A stretch of 22,025 bases of DNA, taken from the IMG/VR virus record IMGVR_UViG_3300017991_003495, positions 1 through 22,025 of that record; one strand, 5' to 3'. The stretch comes from a virus. The notes beneath the pieces were generated by a model, which did not search any database, was not told where the DNA came from, and saw nothing but the letters and a program-made list of their open reading frames with translations. Both the position numbers and the translations under genes were made by a program. Position 1 is the stretch's first letter. Every line of letters begins with the position of its first letter. Below, one piece after another: positions 14,085 through 20,839 of this stretch.

Positions 14085-14320
14085 GCCTGCTGTCGTGTGC
14101 CATCGTCGGGGCGGTCTGCATGGTCCTGGGTGTCCTGATCGGCCTGGCCTGGGCGGAACACACGCTCGCCCGAGCGCACCTGGTGCTCCAACTCGCCAAG
14201 GACCAGGTCGAGCGATCGCGTCAGGCGCTCGAGGAGGCCCAGGAAGTCAACGCCCGCGTCCGGGACCGCATCGAGCAGCTCGAGACGACGACTGGGCCGA
14301 CGCCGGAGGTGGAATCGTGA
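14081..14320 (+). CDS. Small membrane protein with coiled coil (holin or spanin candidate)
   Basis: 79 residues from ATG 14081 (ATGA overlap) with AAAGGAGCT at 14065-14073. Residues 5-25 are a single membrane span (SCAIVGAVCMVLGVLIGLAW), followed by a helical segment (AKDQVERSRQALEEAQEVNARVRDRIEQLE). This type II arrangement, a short N-terminus, one span and a periplasmic coiled coil, is that of inner-membrane spanins. Single-span holins are an alternative. Assignment to lysis rests on its neighbour to the left. Confidence 0.6.
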   Translation: MSLLSCAIVGAVCMVLGVLIGLAWAEHTLARAHLVLQLAKDQVERSRQALEEAQEVNARVRDRIEQLETTTGPTPEVES

Positions 14321-14332
14321 GCGTGATTCCAC
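14309..14332 (+). promoter_or_regulatory. Hairpin enclosing the start codon of the next gene
   Basis: GTGGAATC (14309-14316) pairs perfectly with GATTCCAC (14325-14332); the 8-nt loop (14317-14324) begins with the GTG start codon. The left arm also covers the end of the GGAGGTGG ribosome site (14305-14312), so folding should limit initiation until the upstream gene is translated. Confidence 0.55.
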
Positions 14333-14553
14333 TTCTCGTTGGCGGCGGGCTCAGCCTCCTCGGCCTGGTGATGATGGTGATTGCGAGCCGGGAGATGAAG
14401 GCCTGCGTCCGCGCGCTCGACAAGGCCGAGGAGGCGCAGGCTGCCGCGTGGCAGCTCCTGCAGGAGGTGCTGCGCCTACAGGCCGCGACCGACGAGGCCC
14501 TCGGCGGGCCCGGCGGGGGCCTCGACACCCTTCGGGAGGTACGGGAACGATGA
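14317..14553 (+). CDS. Small membrane protein of the lysis region
   Basis: 78 residues from GTG 14317, overlapping the previous stop (GTGA). One membrane span (PLLVGGGLSLLGLVMMVIA, residues 5-23) is followed by a helical, heptad-like segment (LDKAEEAQAAAWQLLQEVLRLQAA) and a Gly-rich turn. It has the same topology as the preceding protein, so the two may act together or be ancient duplicates, although sequence identity is not evident. Holin, spanin partner or other membrane role is possible. The start lies in a hairpin loop. Confidence 0.6.
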   Translation: MSVIPLLVGGGLSLLGLVMMVIASREMKACVRALDKAEEAQAAAWQLLQEVLRLQAATDEALGGPGGGLDTLREVRER

Positions 14554-14882
14554 GCGCTTCGCCCGAGCCAGACGTCGACGTCATCGTCTGCATGCCGGTG
14601 CGGCTGGTGATGGCGGGGTGCGCCGCCGGCCCGGTTCCCCTGTCCGATCGCCGGCAATGCGGCGAGTGTTTGCAGGACGTCTGGCTGTCGCCCACGACGG
14701 CCAGGCGCGCACGACCGAGCGCCAAGATCGTGTGCCTCGATTGCGTGCACGTCCCGCCCGACGCCACGATTCTGCCGTGGAACCCCGAGCAGCTCGCCGA
14801 AGCCGCGTCCTACCTGCGGGGCGAGCGGTACGGGATCGCCGCGCCCGCGACGGCGGCCGACGCGGAAGGAGTTGCCCCATGA
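14550..14882 (+). CDS. Zinc-ribbon hypothetical protein
   Basis: 110 residues from ATG 14550 (ATGA overlap), with GGGAGGT at 14534-14540. Two CxxC knuckles, Cys37-x2-Cys40 (RQCGEC) and Cys62-x2-Cys65 (IVCLDC), define a four-Cys zinc ribbon of about 30 residues. The C-terminus is a helix (NPEQLAEAASYLRGERYG). Phages often carry such small ribbons in early operons. A specific role cannot be read from the sequence. Confidence 0.65.
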   Translation: MSASPEPDVDVIVCMPVRLVMAGCAAGPVPLSDRRQCGECLQDVWLSPTTARRARPSAKIVCLDCVHVPPDATILPWNPEQLAEAASYLRGERYGIAAPATAADAEGVAP

Positions 14883-15085
14883 AGCCGCTCGACCCGCTCG
14901 TCGACGCCGCCGGCGGCAGCGGCCGCCCTGCCGGCGAGGCCGGGCCCTGGCAGCCGCTCGTTCCGCCGGGCCCCTGCCCGGCCGTCGTCGCGCTCTTCCG
15001 TACCGGCGGCGCCTGCCGCCGGGTCTGGTCCGACCCGCCGGTCGGCCAGGACAGTCCCCTGACACCGGAAAGGAGTCAACCATGA
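14879..15085 (+). CDS. Small Pro-rich hypothetical protein
   Basis: 68 residues, coupled by ATGA on both sides (14879 and 15082), with GGAAGGA at 14864-14870. It is Pro/Gly-rich (GGSGRPAGEAGPWQPLVPPGPCP) with PAVVALFRTGGACRRVW in the middle; no known motif. Support comes from a good ribosome site and precise coupling. Confidence 0.5.
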   Translation: MKPLDPLVDAAGGSGRPAGEAGPWQPLVPPGPCPAVVALFRTGGACRRVWSDPPVGQDSPLTPERSQP

Positions 15086-15339
15086 TCTCGCAACGCACTG
15101 CCACGCCCACGCGCCGCGAGCGGGCCCGGACGCACCCGCACCGCGGGCCCTCGCTGTTGAACGCCGCCGCCGTCCGGCGCTACGTCCTGGACGTCGCCAG
15201 CCGCACCGGCCGCGGCGACGTGGTGCGCCGCGTCGGCCAGAGCGTCTACGTCGACCTGGACCGGGAGCTCCGCCACCGCATCGGCGAGCTGGTCCATCGC
15301 CACCCCGGCGGCTTCGCAACGCTGGAGGCGGAGGGGTGA
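15082..15339 (+). CDS. Small basic protein, possible DNA-binding (histone-fold-like pattern)
   Basis: 85 residues from ATG 15082 with AAAGGAG at 15069-15075. A basic N-terminal tail (TPTRRERARTHPHRG) leads into LLNAAAVRRYVLDVASRT, a short loop, then VVRRVGQSVYVDLDRELRHRIGELVHRHP. A helix, loop, long helix arrangement with a basic tail is reminiscent of the small bacterial histone-fold or DUF1931-type proteins, but this is a visual resemblance only. The location directly before a DNA methyltransferase fits a DNA-associated function. Confidence 0.6.
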   Translation: MISQRTATPTRRERARTHPHRGPSLLNAAAVRRYVLDVASRTGRGDVVRRVGQSVYVDLDRELRHRIGELVHRHPGGFATLEAEG

Positions 15340-16244
15340 CGGCGCCGCGCACGTTAACGGCGATCGACCTCTGCTGCGGCGCCGGCGGCTGGGCGTGCGC
15401 GGCGCGCGGCCTGCCCATCCGCGTCGTCTGCGCGGTGGACCTCTGGGACGTCTGCTGCCGGACGTACCGGACCAACCACCCGGGCGTCGACGTCCGGTGC
15501 GCCGATCTCCGCGACGCCGGGGTGCGCGAACAGATCGCGACCGAGTTCGCCGGCGTCGACGTGGTGCTCGGCGCGATCCCCTGCGAGTGGCTGAGCGTTC
15601 GCCGGAACGTCAGCGGCGGCGCGAAGGCGACGCCCGAAGCGGAGCGGCGGGCCGAACGCGCGACGCTCCGCGCCGTCCTGAAACTGGTCCGCCAATTGGC
15701 CCCGCGATACTGGTGCCTGGAGGATGTCCTCGGCCTCCGGGCCGAGCTGCCCGCGAGCGTCCGCTCGACCCAGATCGACTCCGGGCACTTTTCCGCCCAA
15801 CGCCGCAAGCGGCTGTACGCGGGCGCGTTCCCGCTGCCGTCGCCGCCCGGCAATCCGGTGGAGAGATTCGGCCAGAAGCTGCGCCCGGGCCCTTACCGGA
15901 TCGGACGCCGCTCGGCCGATCGGCGAGCCGTCCGCGCTCGATCGTTCAGCGCCACCGAGGTCTACAGCGCGGACGTTGAAGACCCGCGCTCGCCCACGAT
16001 CTGCGCGTTCGGCTCGCTGAGGGACTCCGAGCTGGTCCTCCTCGACTCGGGCCTCGCCAACGGACGCCGACAGATGGAGTGGCAGGAGGCCGCGTCGCTG
16101 CAAGGGTTCCCGGAGGACTTCGTGTTCTACGGCTCGCCGAACGATGTGTGGAAGCAGCTCGGCCAGGCGATCCAGATCGACACGGGGCGAGCCATCCTCG
16201 AGGCGATCGTGCAGGACGCGGCCCGGAAGGAGGTGCGCGCATGA
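15336..16244 (+). CDS. C5-cytosine DNA methyltransferase
   Basis: 302 residues from GTG 15336 (GTGA overlap). Motif I (DLCCGAGGW, 11-19) binds S-adenosylmethionine. The catalytic Cys83 is in IPCEWLS (usual PCQ replaced by PCE). Motif VI reads LEDV (129-131 Glu-Asp-Val instead of Glu-Asn-Val), motif VIII is QRRKR (155-159), motif IX is WQEAASLQGFPEDF and motif X is LGQAI. The target-recognition segment (about 165-245) is short. It would methylate phage DNA cytosines, probably to evade host restriction; no cognate endonuclease lies beside it, so it looks like an orphan enzyme. The two motif substitutions are uncommon but the catalytic residues remain. Confidence 0.88.
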   Translation: MTAPRTLTAIDLCCGAGGWACAARGLPIRVVCAVDLWDVCCRTYRTNHPGVDVRCADLRDAGVREQIATEFAGVDVVLGAIPCEWLSVRRNVSGGAKATPEAERRAERATLRAVLKLVRQLAPRYWCLEDVLGLRAELPASVRSTQIDSGHFSAQRRKRLYAGAFPLPSPPGNPVERFGQKLRPGPYRIGRRSADRRAVRARSFSATEVYSADVEDPRSPTICAFGSLRDSELVLLDSGLANGRRQMEWQEAASLQGFPEDFVFYGSPNDVWKQLGQAIQIDTGRAILEAIVQDAARKEVRA

Positions 16245-16873
16245 CGTCGCCGACGATCGAAACCCGGCGGGACCGCCGGCGCGGGTGCGGTTGGCGCAAG
16301 CCCGGCGGGCTCTACCTGGTCGCCGAGGGGCCGGCCGCGGAATGCGGGCGGCTGCCGATCCCCCTGGACGTCTGCCCCACCTGCGGCGGCGGGATCAAGC
16401 CGGCCCGCGGCTGGACCTGGGTGAACGGCACCGCGCTGGCCACGACCCGCGGCTGCGACAACGCCCCGATGTGCGCGACCTGCCCGCTGGGGCGGCCGAT
16501 CGGCCGCTGCGGGCTGCTGTGGGTCGGCGGGCGATTCTACCGCCGCCCGTCGCACTGGGTCCAGGAGGCCATCCGCCAGGGCGTCTGCCGGCGGATCCCC
16601 GCGATCCCGCGGGACCTCGAGCTGGGCAAGACCTGGGTGCTGCTGGCCCACCGCAAGGTGATCGCCAACCTGGACGGCTCTTGGACGCCCGCCGTCTTCG
16701 GGATCTTCCGGCCCCGGGCGATCGAGTACGTCGTCCGCGGCGACGAATCGGGCGAGGAGCTCCAGCGCCTGGCCGCCCGCGGGGCCACCCCCGTCCGCGT
16801 CGAGCGGGTCGAGGACCCGCCGCCCCTGGCCGTTGAAGCCGCGCAAGGATGCGCCCATGCCGACACGACCTGA
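16241..16873 (+). CDS. Cys-rich phage protein, predicted zinc-binding (uncharacterised)
   Basis: 210 residues from ATG 16241 (ATGA overlap) with a strong GGAAGGAGG site. The N-terminus has RGCGWRKPGGLYLVAEGP and eight Cys residues (16, 35, 45, 48, 72, 78, 81, 90), including VCPTCGGGIKPARGWTW and MCATCPLGRPIGRCGLLWVG, suggesting two zinc sites. The second half has PSHWVQEAIRQGVCRRIPAIPRD and TWVLLAHRKVI. I recognise this arrangement from several bacterial phage genomes, where it is annotated only as hypothetical. No catalytic motif is evident. It precedes the replication-initiator-like gene and overlaps it by 17 bases. Confidence 0.75.
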   Translation: MTSPTIETRRDRRRGCGWRKPGGLYLVAEGPAAECGRLPIPLDVCPTCGGGIKPARGWTWVNGTALATTRGCDNAPMCATCPLGRPIGRCGLLWVGGRFYRRPSHWVQEAIRQGVCRRIPAIPRDLELGKTWVLLAHRKVIANLDGSWTPAVFGIFRPRAIEYVVRGDESGEELQRLAARGATPVRVERVEDPPPLAVEAAQGCAHADTT

Positions 16874-17831
16874 ACTGACGCCCTACGCACCGCTGCCGCA
16901 TTCGGTCCTCCGCAGGACGGACCTCAGCGACGCGGCGAAGCTGGTCTTCGCCGCACTGGCTGACCTTCGTCCCGATGCGGACGGCCTGGTGGCGGTGTCT
17001 GTCGGGCGTCTCTGCGAGATGGTCCCCAAGGAGCGGCGGGCCATCCAGCGGCTGTTGCGCGTGCTCGAGCGGCGGAACCTGATCGAGGGCGTCCGCCGCC
17101 CGGGCCGCCGCACACGCTACCGCCTGCTGCCCGGCGCCGCAAGCGCCTCGCCGGCCGCGCCGCAGGCGGAGGGGGGCGTCGTTGACGACGCCCCCCAGGG
17201 GGCGTCGCGCACGACGCAGGGGGGGCGTCGCGCACGACGCGGGGGGGGCGTCGCGCACGACGCCCCCGCTCGCGTGACTGCCTTTTCCACTGCCTCTCCC
17301 ACTCCCCGCGGCGTCCCGCCGCTGGTGTGGGAGTCTGCGCTGACGCGGCTCCGGACGGCCTACGCCGAGGCCTTCGGCGACGGCACGCCCATGCCCAATC
17401 GCTGGCGGCGTCTGCTGGGTGAGCAACTGGCCGCCGACGGCCAGGCGATCGTGGCGCACCTTACGGCCGACGCACTGCGACGGGGCCTGGCGATGGCCAA
17501 CGCCGCCAAGCCCAAGCCCCGCCCCTACGGCTTCGGTTGGGTGGTGCTGGCCATCCAGGAGCAGCAGATCATCGGCAACGCCCAGCGGGCGGCCCAACAG
17601 CGACAGCGGCAAGAGGCCCGGGCGGCGACCGCGCCGCCGGAAGACATCGAGGCGCCGGGAGCCGAGGAGCTCCGCGAGCAGGTGGCGTGGTTCGCCGATC
17701 TGCCGACCGACCGGCAAGCCCCGTTCCGCGAGCGGGCGGAGGCGGAAGCCTTCGTCACCAACCGCCCGGACGTCATCGAGATGTTCGCCGCCCAGTTGGC
17801 GTGGGCGGCCGAAGGGGACAGCCATGCCTGA
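16857..17831 (+). CDS. Helix-turn-helix replication-initiator-like protein (lambda O-type organisation)
   Basis: 324 residues from ATG 16857, with AAGGA eight bases upstream; a TTG at 16833 is less likely. The N-terminal winged helix domain (about 10-90: LPHSVLRRTDLSDAAKLVFAALAD, LCEMVPKERRAIQRLLRVLERRNLIEGVRR) resembles phage replication proteins. A low-complexity linker (about 100-137) is encoded by four GC-rich dyad repeats. The C-terminal half (LRTAYAEAFGDGTPMPNRWRRLLGEQLAADG, PYGFGWVVLAIQEQQI) is helical. The order of binding domain, repeat-encoded linker and C-terminal domain mirrors lambda O, whose gene contains its own origin. A plain transcription regulator is the alternative. Confidence 0.72.
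   Translation: MPTRPELTPYAPLPHSVLRRTDLSDAAKLVFAALADLRPDADGLVAVSVGRLCEMVPKERRAIQRLLRVLERRNLIEGVRRPGRRTRYRLLPGAASASPAAPQAEGGVVDDAPQGASRTTQGGRRARRGGGVAHDAPARVTAFSTASPTPRGVPPLVWESALTRLRTAYAEAFGDGTPMPNRWRRLLGEQLAADGQAIVAHLTADALRRGLAMANAAKPKPRPYGFGWVVLAIQEQQIIGNAQRAAQQRQRQEARAATAPPEDIEAPGAEELREQVAWFADLPTDRQAPFRERAEAEAFVTNRPDVIEMFAAQLAWAAEGDSHA
17171..17264. repeat. Four dyad iterons inside the initiator gene, candidate replication origin
   Basis: Cores GGCGTCG-NNNN-CGACGC begin at 17175, 17201, 17224 and 17247 (spacing 26, 23, 23). Three have the spacer CGCA, one has TTGA. The first extends to perfect 11-bp arms (17171-17181 with 17186-17196). G-runs of five to eight bases precede each core. A pyrimidine-rich, less GC-rich stretch follows (17275-17310). 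Confidence 0.75.
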
Positions 17832-18270
17832 GCCCTTGACCCCCGAGCAGGCAACACCGGAGGAGGCCTTTGCGATCCTCGGGGCCCTGGCCGCCTGGGC
17901 CGACGTGCACGACCCGGCCGCGGGCTACGCGAGCACCCGCGGCAGCCTCGGCCTGCTGATCGAGCGGGCCCGGGCCGCCGTGGCCGCCCGGCGCCCGCTG
18001 GCGGACCGATTCGTCGTGAAGATTGTGGATGCCGGGTCGCGCTGCCCCTACTTCGCGGGGATGCACGTGTGGACCGATGACCTCGGCAAGGCGAGTCGGC
18101 ACACGTGGGACAGCGCCCGCGCCCTCGCTGCCCAGCTCACCCAGGACCGCCCCGGCTACAACTACCAGCCCGTCCTGGTCGGCATGCGCGCCGGGGTCCT
18201 CGAGGAAGTGCCCGCGCAGGATCCCCCGCAGCAGCGACAAGAGGAGGAGCCATGCTCCCCGGCGTCGTGA
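17824..18270 (+). CDS. Hypothetical phage protein
   Basis: 148 residues from ATG 17824, overlapping the initiator stop by 8 bases. The N-terminal part is helical (PEEAFAILGALAAWADVHDP, RGSLGLLIERARAAVAARRPLADR), the middle has FVVKIVDAGSRCPYFAGMHVWTDD and the tail is Gln/Glu-rich. No motif recognised. A replication accessory role, such as a lambda P-like partner, is possible only by position; it lacks a visible ATPase motif. Confidence 0.55.
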   Translation: MPEPLTPEQATPEEAFAILGALAAWADVHDPAAGYASTRGSLGLLIERARAAVAARRPLADRFVVKIVDAGSRCPYFAGMHVWTDDLGKASRHTWDSARALAAQLTQDRPGYNYQPVLVGMRAGVLEEVPAQDPPQQRQEEEPCSPAS

Positions 18271-18464
18271 AACGGCACTGCCCGCGGTGCGGGGTGAGGA
18301 TGCTCGTCGTCGGCCCCCTGCGCCAGTTCTTCCAGTGCCCGGTCTGCCTGCTCGTGCGCGGTCGCGTTGCGGTGCTGGAGGCAGAGATCCTCCGGTTACA
18401 GATGGCCACCGCGATGGGCGCCCGGAACGAGGCCGGGGCCCACACCCCCCGGTACCTGAACTGA
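18252..18464 (+). CDS. Small zinc-ribbon protein
   Basis: 70 residues from ATG 18252 preceded by GAGGAGGAG (18241-18249), a very strong ribosome site. Cys10-x2-Cys13 (HCPRCG) and Cys29-x2-Cys32 (QCPVC) form a four-Cys zinc ribbon, followed by a Leu-rich helix (RVAVLEAEILRLQMATAMG). Function unknown; a DNA- or protein-binding adaptor is plausible. Confidence 0.7.
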   Translation: MLPGVVKRHCPRCGVRMLVVGPLRQFFQCPVCLLVRGRVAVLEAEILRLQMATAMGARNEAGAHTPRYLN

Positions 18465-18465
18465 C

Positions 18466-19302
18466 ATGATCCGCAACGCGACACCAACCGGCAGGGGCAA
18501 CAGCGACGCCGTCCGGCGCGACGCCGACGCGATCGCCGCCCGGTACCTGGCCGGGGAGATCTCCATCAAGGCTCTGATGCGCGGGTACCGCGTGGGCTAC
18601 GAGGTCATCATGGACGTCCTGCGCCCGCGGACGACGGCCGAGCAGCGGACAGCGATCAACGACGCTCGCCGCAGGTCCAACGCCGGCCCAGGCAGGTTTT
18701 GCCCCGGGCAGGTCCCCTGGAACAAGGGGATCTCGTGCTGCCGCCACTCGCCGGGGACGGAGTTCCGGCCGGGCCAGATACGAGGCGCCGCGGCCAGGCA
18801 GTACCGGGCGATCGGCACGCTCAGCATCCGCACATCGCACGGCACCCCGTGCCGGTACATCAAGGTCCGCGAGGGCGGCCGGCCGCAGGATCGCTGCGTG
18901 CCCTACGCCCGCTGGCTCTGGGAGCAGGAGCACGGCCCGATCGCTCGGGGCTGGCTGGTCATCCACATCGACGGCGATTCGCTGAACGACGATCTCGGCA
19001 ACCTGCGCCTCGTCGATCGTCGGACGCACCTGGCCGTCCAGAAGGCCCGCGACCCGGAGATGGAGGTCCGCCGCCGATCGGCGTCCAGCGCCGCTCAGCG
19101 CCTGCGCCACCAACGCAACCTCGAGCGAAAGGAGCGCGAAGGGCCGGCGCGGCAGGCGCTCGTCGGGCCGTCGCTGATCCGCTGGCAGTGCCCCGGCTGC
19201 GGGCACCACGCCGACGGAAAGCGGCCGCCGGCGCGCTGCCCCAAGTGCGGCGGCTCAAGCTTCGAGCGCCTGAAGCTGCGGAAGACGGAGGGACAACCGT
19301 GA
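18466..19302 (+). CDS. HNH endonuclease with N-terminal HTH and C-terminal zinc ribbon
   Basis: 278 residues from ATG 18466, one base after the previous stop. Residues about 15-53 look like a helix-turn-helix (ADAIAARYLAGEISIKALMRGYRVGYEVIMDVL). The segment FCPGQVPWNKG (78-88) and TEFRPGQ repeat a 'F..GQ..wNkG' motif seen next to HNH domains of phage endonucleases. The HNH core lies at about 155-182 (HGPIARGWLVIHIDGDSLNDDLGNLRLV; His167, Asp169, Asn174, Asn179). A rubredoxin-like ribbon (Cys242, 245, 258, 261) ends the protein. It may be a free-standing homing-type nuclease. The stop overlaps the next GTG. Confidence 0.82.
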   Translation: MIRNATPTGRGNSDAVRRDADAIAARYLAGEISIKALMRGYRVGYEVIMDVLRPRTTAEQRTAINDARRRSNAGPGRFCPGQVPWNKGISCCRHSPGTEFRPGQIRGAAARQYRAIGTLSIRTSHGTPCRYIKVREGGRPQDRCVPYARWLWEQEHGPIARGWLVIHIDGDSLNDDLGNLRLVDRRTHLAVQKARDPEMEVRRRSASSAAQRLRHQRNLERKEREGPARQALVGPSLIRWQCPGCGHHADGKRPPARCPKCGGSSFERLKLRKTEGQP

Positions 19303-19583
19303 GCGCCACAGCCCAGCCCTGGTCCCGGGTCTTCCGCCGGTTGCGGGGGTACAACTTCTGGGCCCTGGTCTCCTGGGGCCCCGAGAGCTACGTCTGCGCG
19401 ATCTACGAGGACGTCGGGCACATGGAGGACAACGACACCGAGTGGCGCGGCGAGGGACTGACGCCGGTCGAGGCCGTCCGCGAGGCCCTGGAGGCGGCCG
19501 ATCGGGCCGAAGGTGAAGCCGCCGTCCCCGAAGCCCGCAGCCTGACGCCCGAAGCCCCGGGCCAGGAGCTCGCCGAATGCTGA
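19299..19583 (+). CDS. Hypothetical phage protein
   Basis: 94 residues from GTG 19299 (GTGA overlap), with GGAGGG at 19288-19293. The N-terminal half is aromatic and beta-like (YNFWALVSWGPESYVCAIYEDVGHMEDND), followed by a helix (TPVEAVREALEAADRAEGEA) and an acidic, Pro-rich tail. The layout is like small HicB/DUF1902-type strands-plus-helix folds, but no partner toxin is present and I do not assign it. Confidence 0.55.
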   Translation: MSATAQPWSRVFRRLRGYNFWALVSWGPESYVCAIYEDVGHMEDNDTEWRGEGLTPVEAVREALEAADRAEGEAAVPEARSLTPEAPGQELAEC

Positions 19584-19774
19584 CGCCTGGGCAAATCGAG
19601 ACGATCGACCGGACGGCGGCCTTTCTCCAGCACCTGGGGCCCGCCTTGGACTCCCTCGGCATGTCCGGCCTGGCCGACGACGCCACAAGCGTGGCCGAGG
19701 AGCTGCGAGCTCTGCTGCGAGAGCGCGAGCCCAGCGGCGCTGCCCAGGAGACGACCGATGCCCAGCCGGATTGA
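19577..19774 (+). CDS. Small helical hypothetical protein
   Basis: 65 residues from ATG 19577, overlapping the previous stop by 7 bases. Sequence is helical and acidic (QIETIDRTAAFLQHLGPALDSL, ATSVAEELRALLRERE). Ends 17 bases inside the next gene. No family recognised. Confidence 0.5.
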   Translation: MLTPGQIETIDRTAAFLQHLGPALDSLGMSGLADDATSVAEELRALLREREPSGAAQETTDAQPD

Positions 19775-20687
19775 GTGGACCGACGAGACCTGGAATCCGG
19801 TCACCGGCTGCACGCCGATCTCGGCCGGCTGCGAGCACTGCTACGCGCGACGCAGCGCCATTCGCCTCGCCGGCCGGGCGGGCTACCCGGCGGACGACCC
19901 CTTCCGCGTGACGCCGCGGCCCGAGCGCCTGGCCCAGCCGTTCCAGTGGTCCAGCGGGCGGCGGGTGTTCCTCTGCTCGATGGGCGATCTGTTTCACGAC
20001 GAGGTGCCCGACGACTACATCGAGGCAGTGATCGCGGTGATCAGCGTCTGCGGCGAGCACACATTCCAACTGCTGACCAAGCGGCCGGCCCGCATGCGGG
20101 CCTGGTTCGCCTCGCACACGCTGTCCGCGTGTCAGGCGGAGCTGGTGGCACGAGAACGGTACGAGCCCGTGATGCGCGCCGAGAACGAACGAGACGAGGC
20201 GCTGCTGCGGAGGGGCAAGAGGCTCGATTATGCGCACCGCAGCATCAATGGCGCGGGAGGCGACGCCTGGCCGCTGCCCAACCTCTGGCTGGGCGTGACG
20301 GCCGAGAACCAGCAGACCGCCGACGAGCGGATCCCCGAACTGCTCGAGACGCCGGCGGCCCTCCGCTTCGTCTCCTGCGAGCCGCTGCTGGAGCGGATCG
20401 AGCTCAGCGCCGGTCAATGGGCAGCGGCGTGTGATCGCCACTGGTTGCACGCCGAATTGCCCGTCGTCGGAATCCAGGCGCGACCGCGCCTGGATTGGGT
20501 GATCGTCGGCGGCGAGACCGGGCTGGGGCGCCGGGCCATGAACCCGGATTGGGCCGGCTCCCTCCGCGACCAGTGCGCCGCGGCCCGCGTGCCCTTCTTC
20601 TTCAAGGGCCACGGCGGGCCCCGGTCCCGCGAGGGCCGCGATCTGTTGGACGGGCGCCTCCACCAGGCGTTTCCGGGGGGCATGTGA
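19758..20687 (+). CDS. Phage Gp37/Gp68 family protein (DUF5131, three-Cys motif)
   Basis: 309 residues from ATG 19758. The family signature is clear: IEWTDETWNPVTGCTPISAGCEHCYA with Cys18, Cys25 and Cys28 (C-x6-C-x2-C), then RVFLCSMGDLFHDEVPDDY, FQLLTKRPARM, LWLGVTAENQ and WVIVGGETG...RAMNPDWAGSLRDQC...VPFFFKGHGG. The three-Cys motif recalls an iron-sulfur cluster site as in radical SAM enzymes, but the reaction is not known to me. In other genomes the family often pairs with TcmP (three-Cys-motif partner); none is visible here. Its stop overlaps the next start (TGATG). Confidence 0.92.
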   Translation: MPSRIEWTDETWNPVTGCTPISAGCEHCYARRSAIRLAGRAGYPADDPFRVTPRPERLAQPFQWSSGRRVFLCSMGDLFHDEVPDDYIEAVIAVISVCGEHTFQLLTKRPARMRAWFASHTLSACQAELVARERYEPVMRAENERDEALLRRGKRLDYAHRSINGAGGDAWPLPNLWLGVTAENQQTADERIPELLETPAALRFVSCEPLLERIELSAGQWAAACDRHWLHAELPVVGIQARPRLDWVIVGGETGLGRRAMNPDWAGSLRDQCAAARVPFFFKGHGGPRSREGRDLLDGRLHQAFPGGM

Positions 20688-20839
20688 TGCGCGTCGCGAT
20701 CGGCTTCAGCCTGATCTTCTGGTCGTTGGTGCTGGCGGCCGCGTGGGGGTTCTTTGGCTGGGACTGGGGCTGGCTGGCGCTGTTCTACGGTGGCTCCAGT
20801 CTCGGCGGGGTGCTGTTCTGGCGAGGGCTGCGGCGATGA
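20687..20839 (+). CDS. Small two-span membrane protein
   Basis: 50 residues from ATG 20687 (TGATG overlap). Two hydrophobic segments (about 4-23, VAIGFSLIFWSLVLAAAWGF; 28-46, GWLALFYGGSSLGGVLFWRG) are joined by a short Trp/Asp turn, ending in Arg-Arg. It is small and hydrophobic enough for a holin, but it lies far from the muralytic gene, between DUF5131 and ASCH genes. Role open. Confidence 0.6.
   Translation: MRVAIGFSLIFWSLVLAAAWGFFGWDWGWLALFYGGSSLGGVLFWRGLRR

Noticed and set aside
19299-19774. Two small adjacent ORFs as a toxin-antitoxin pair
   Set aside because: Neither shows a recognisable toxin fold or DNA-binding antitoxin motif, and they are embedded in a long co-directional phage operon.
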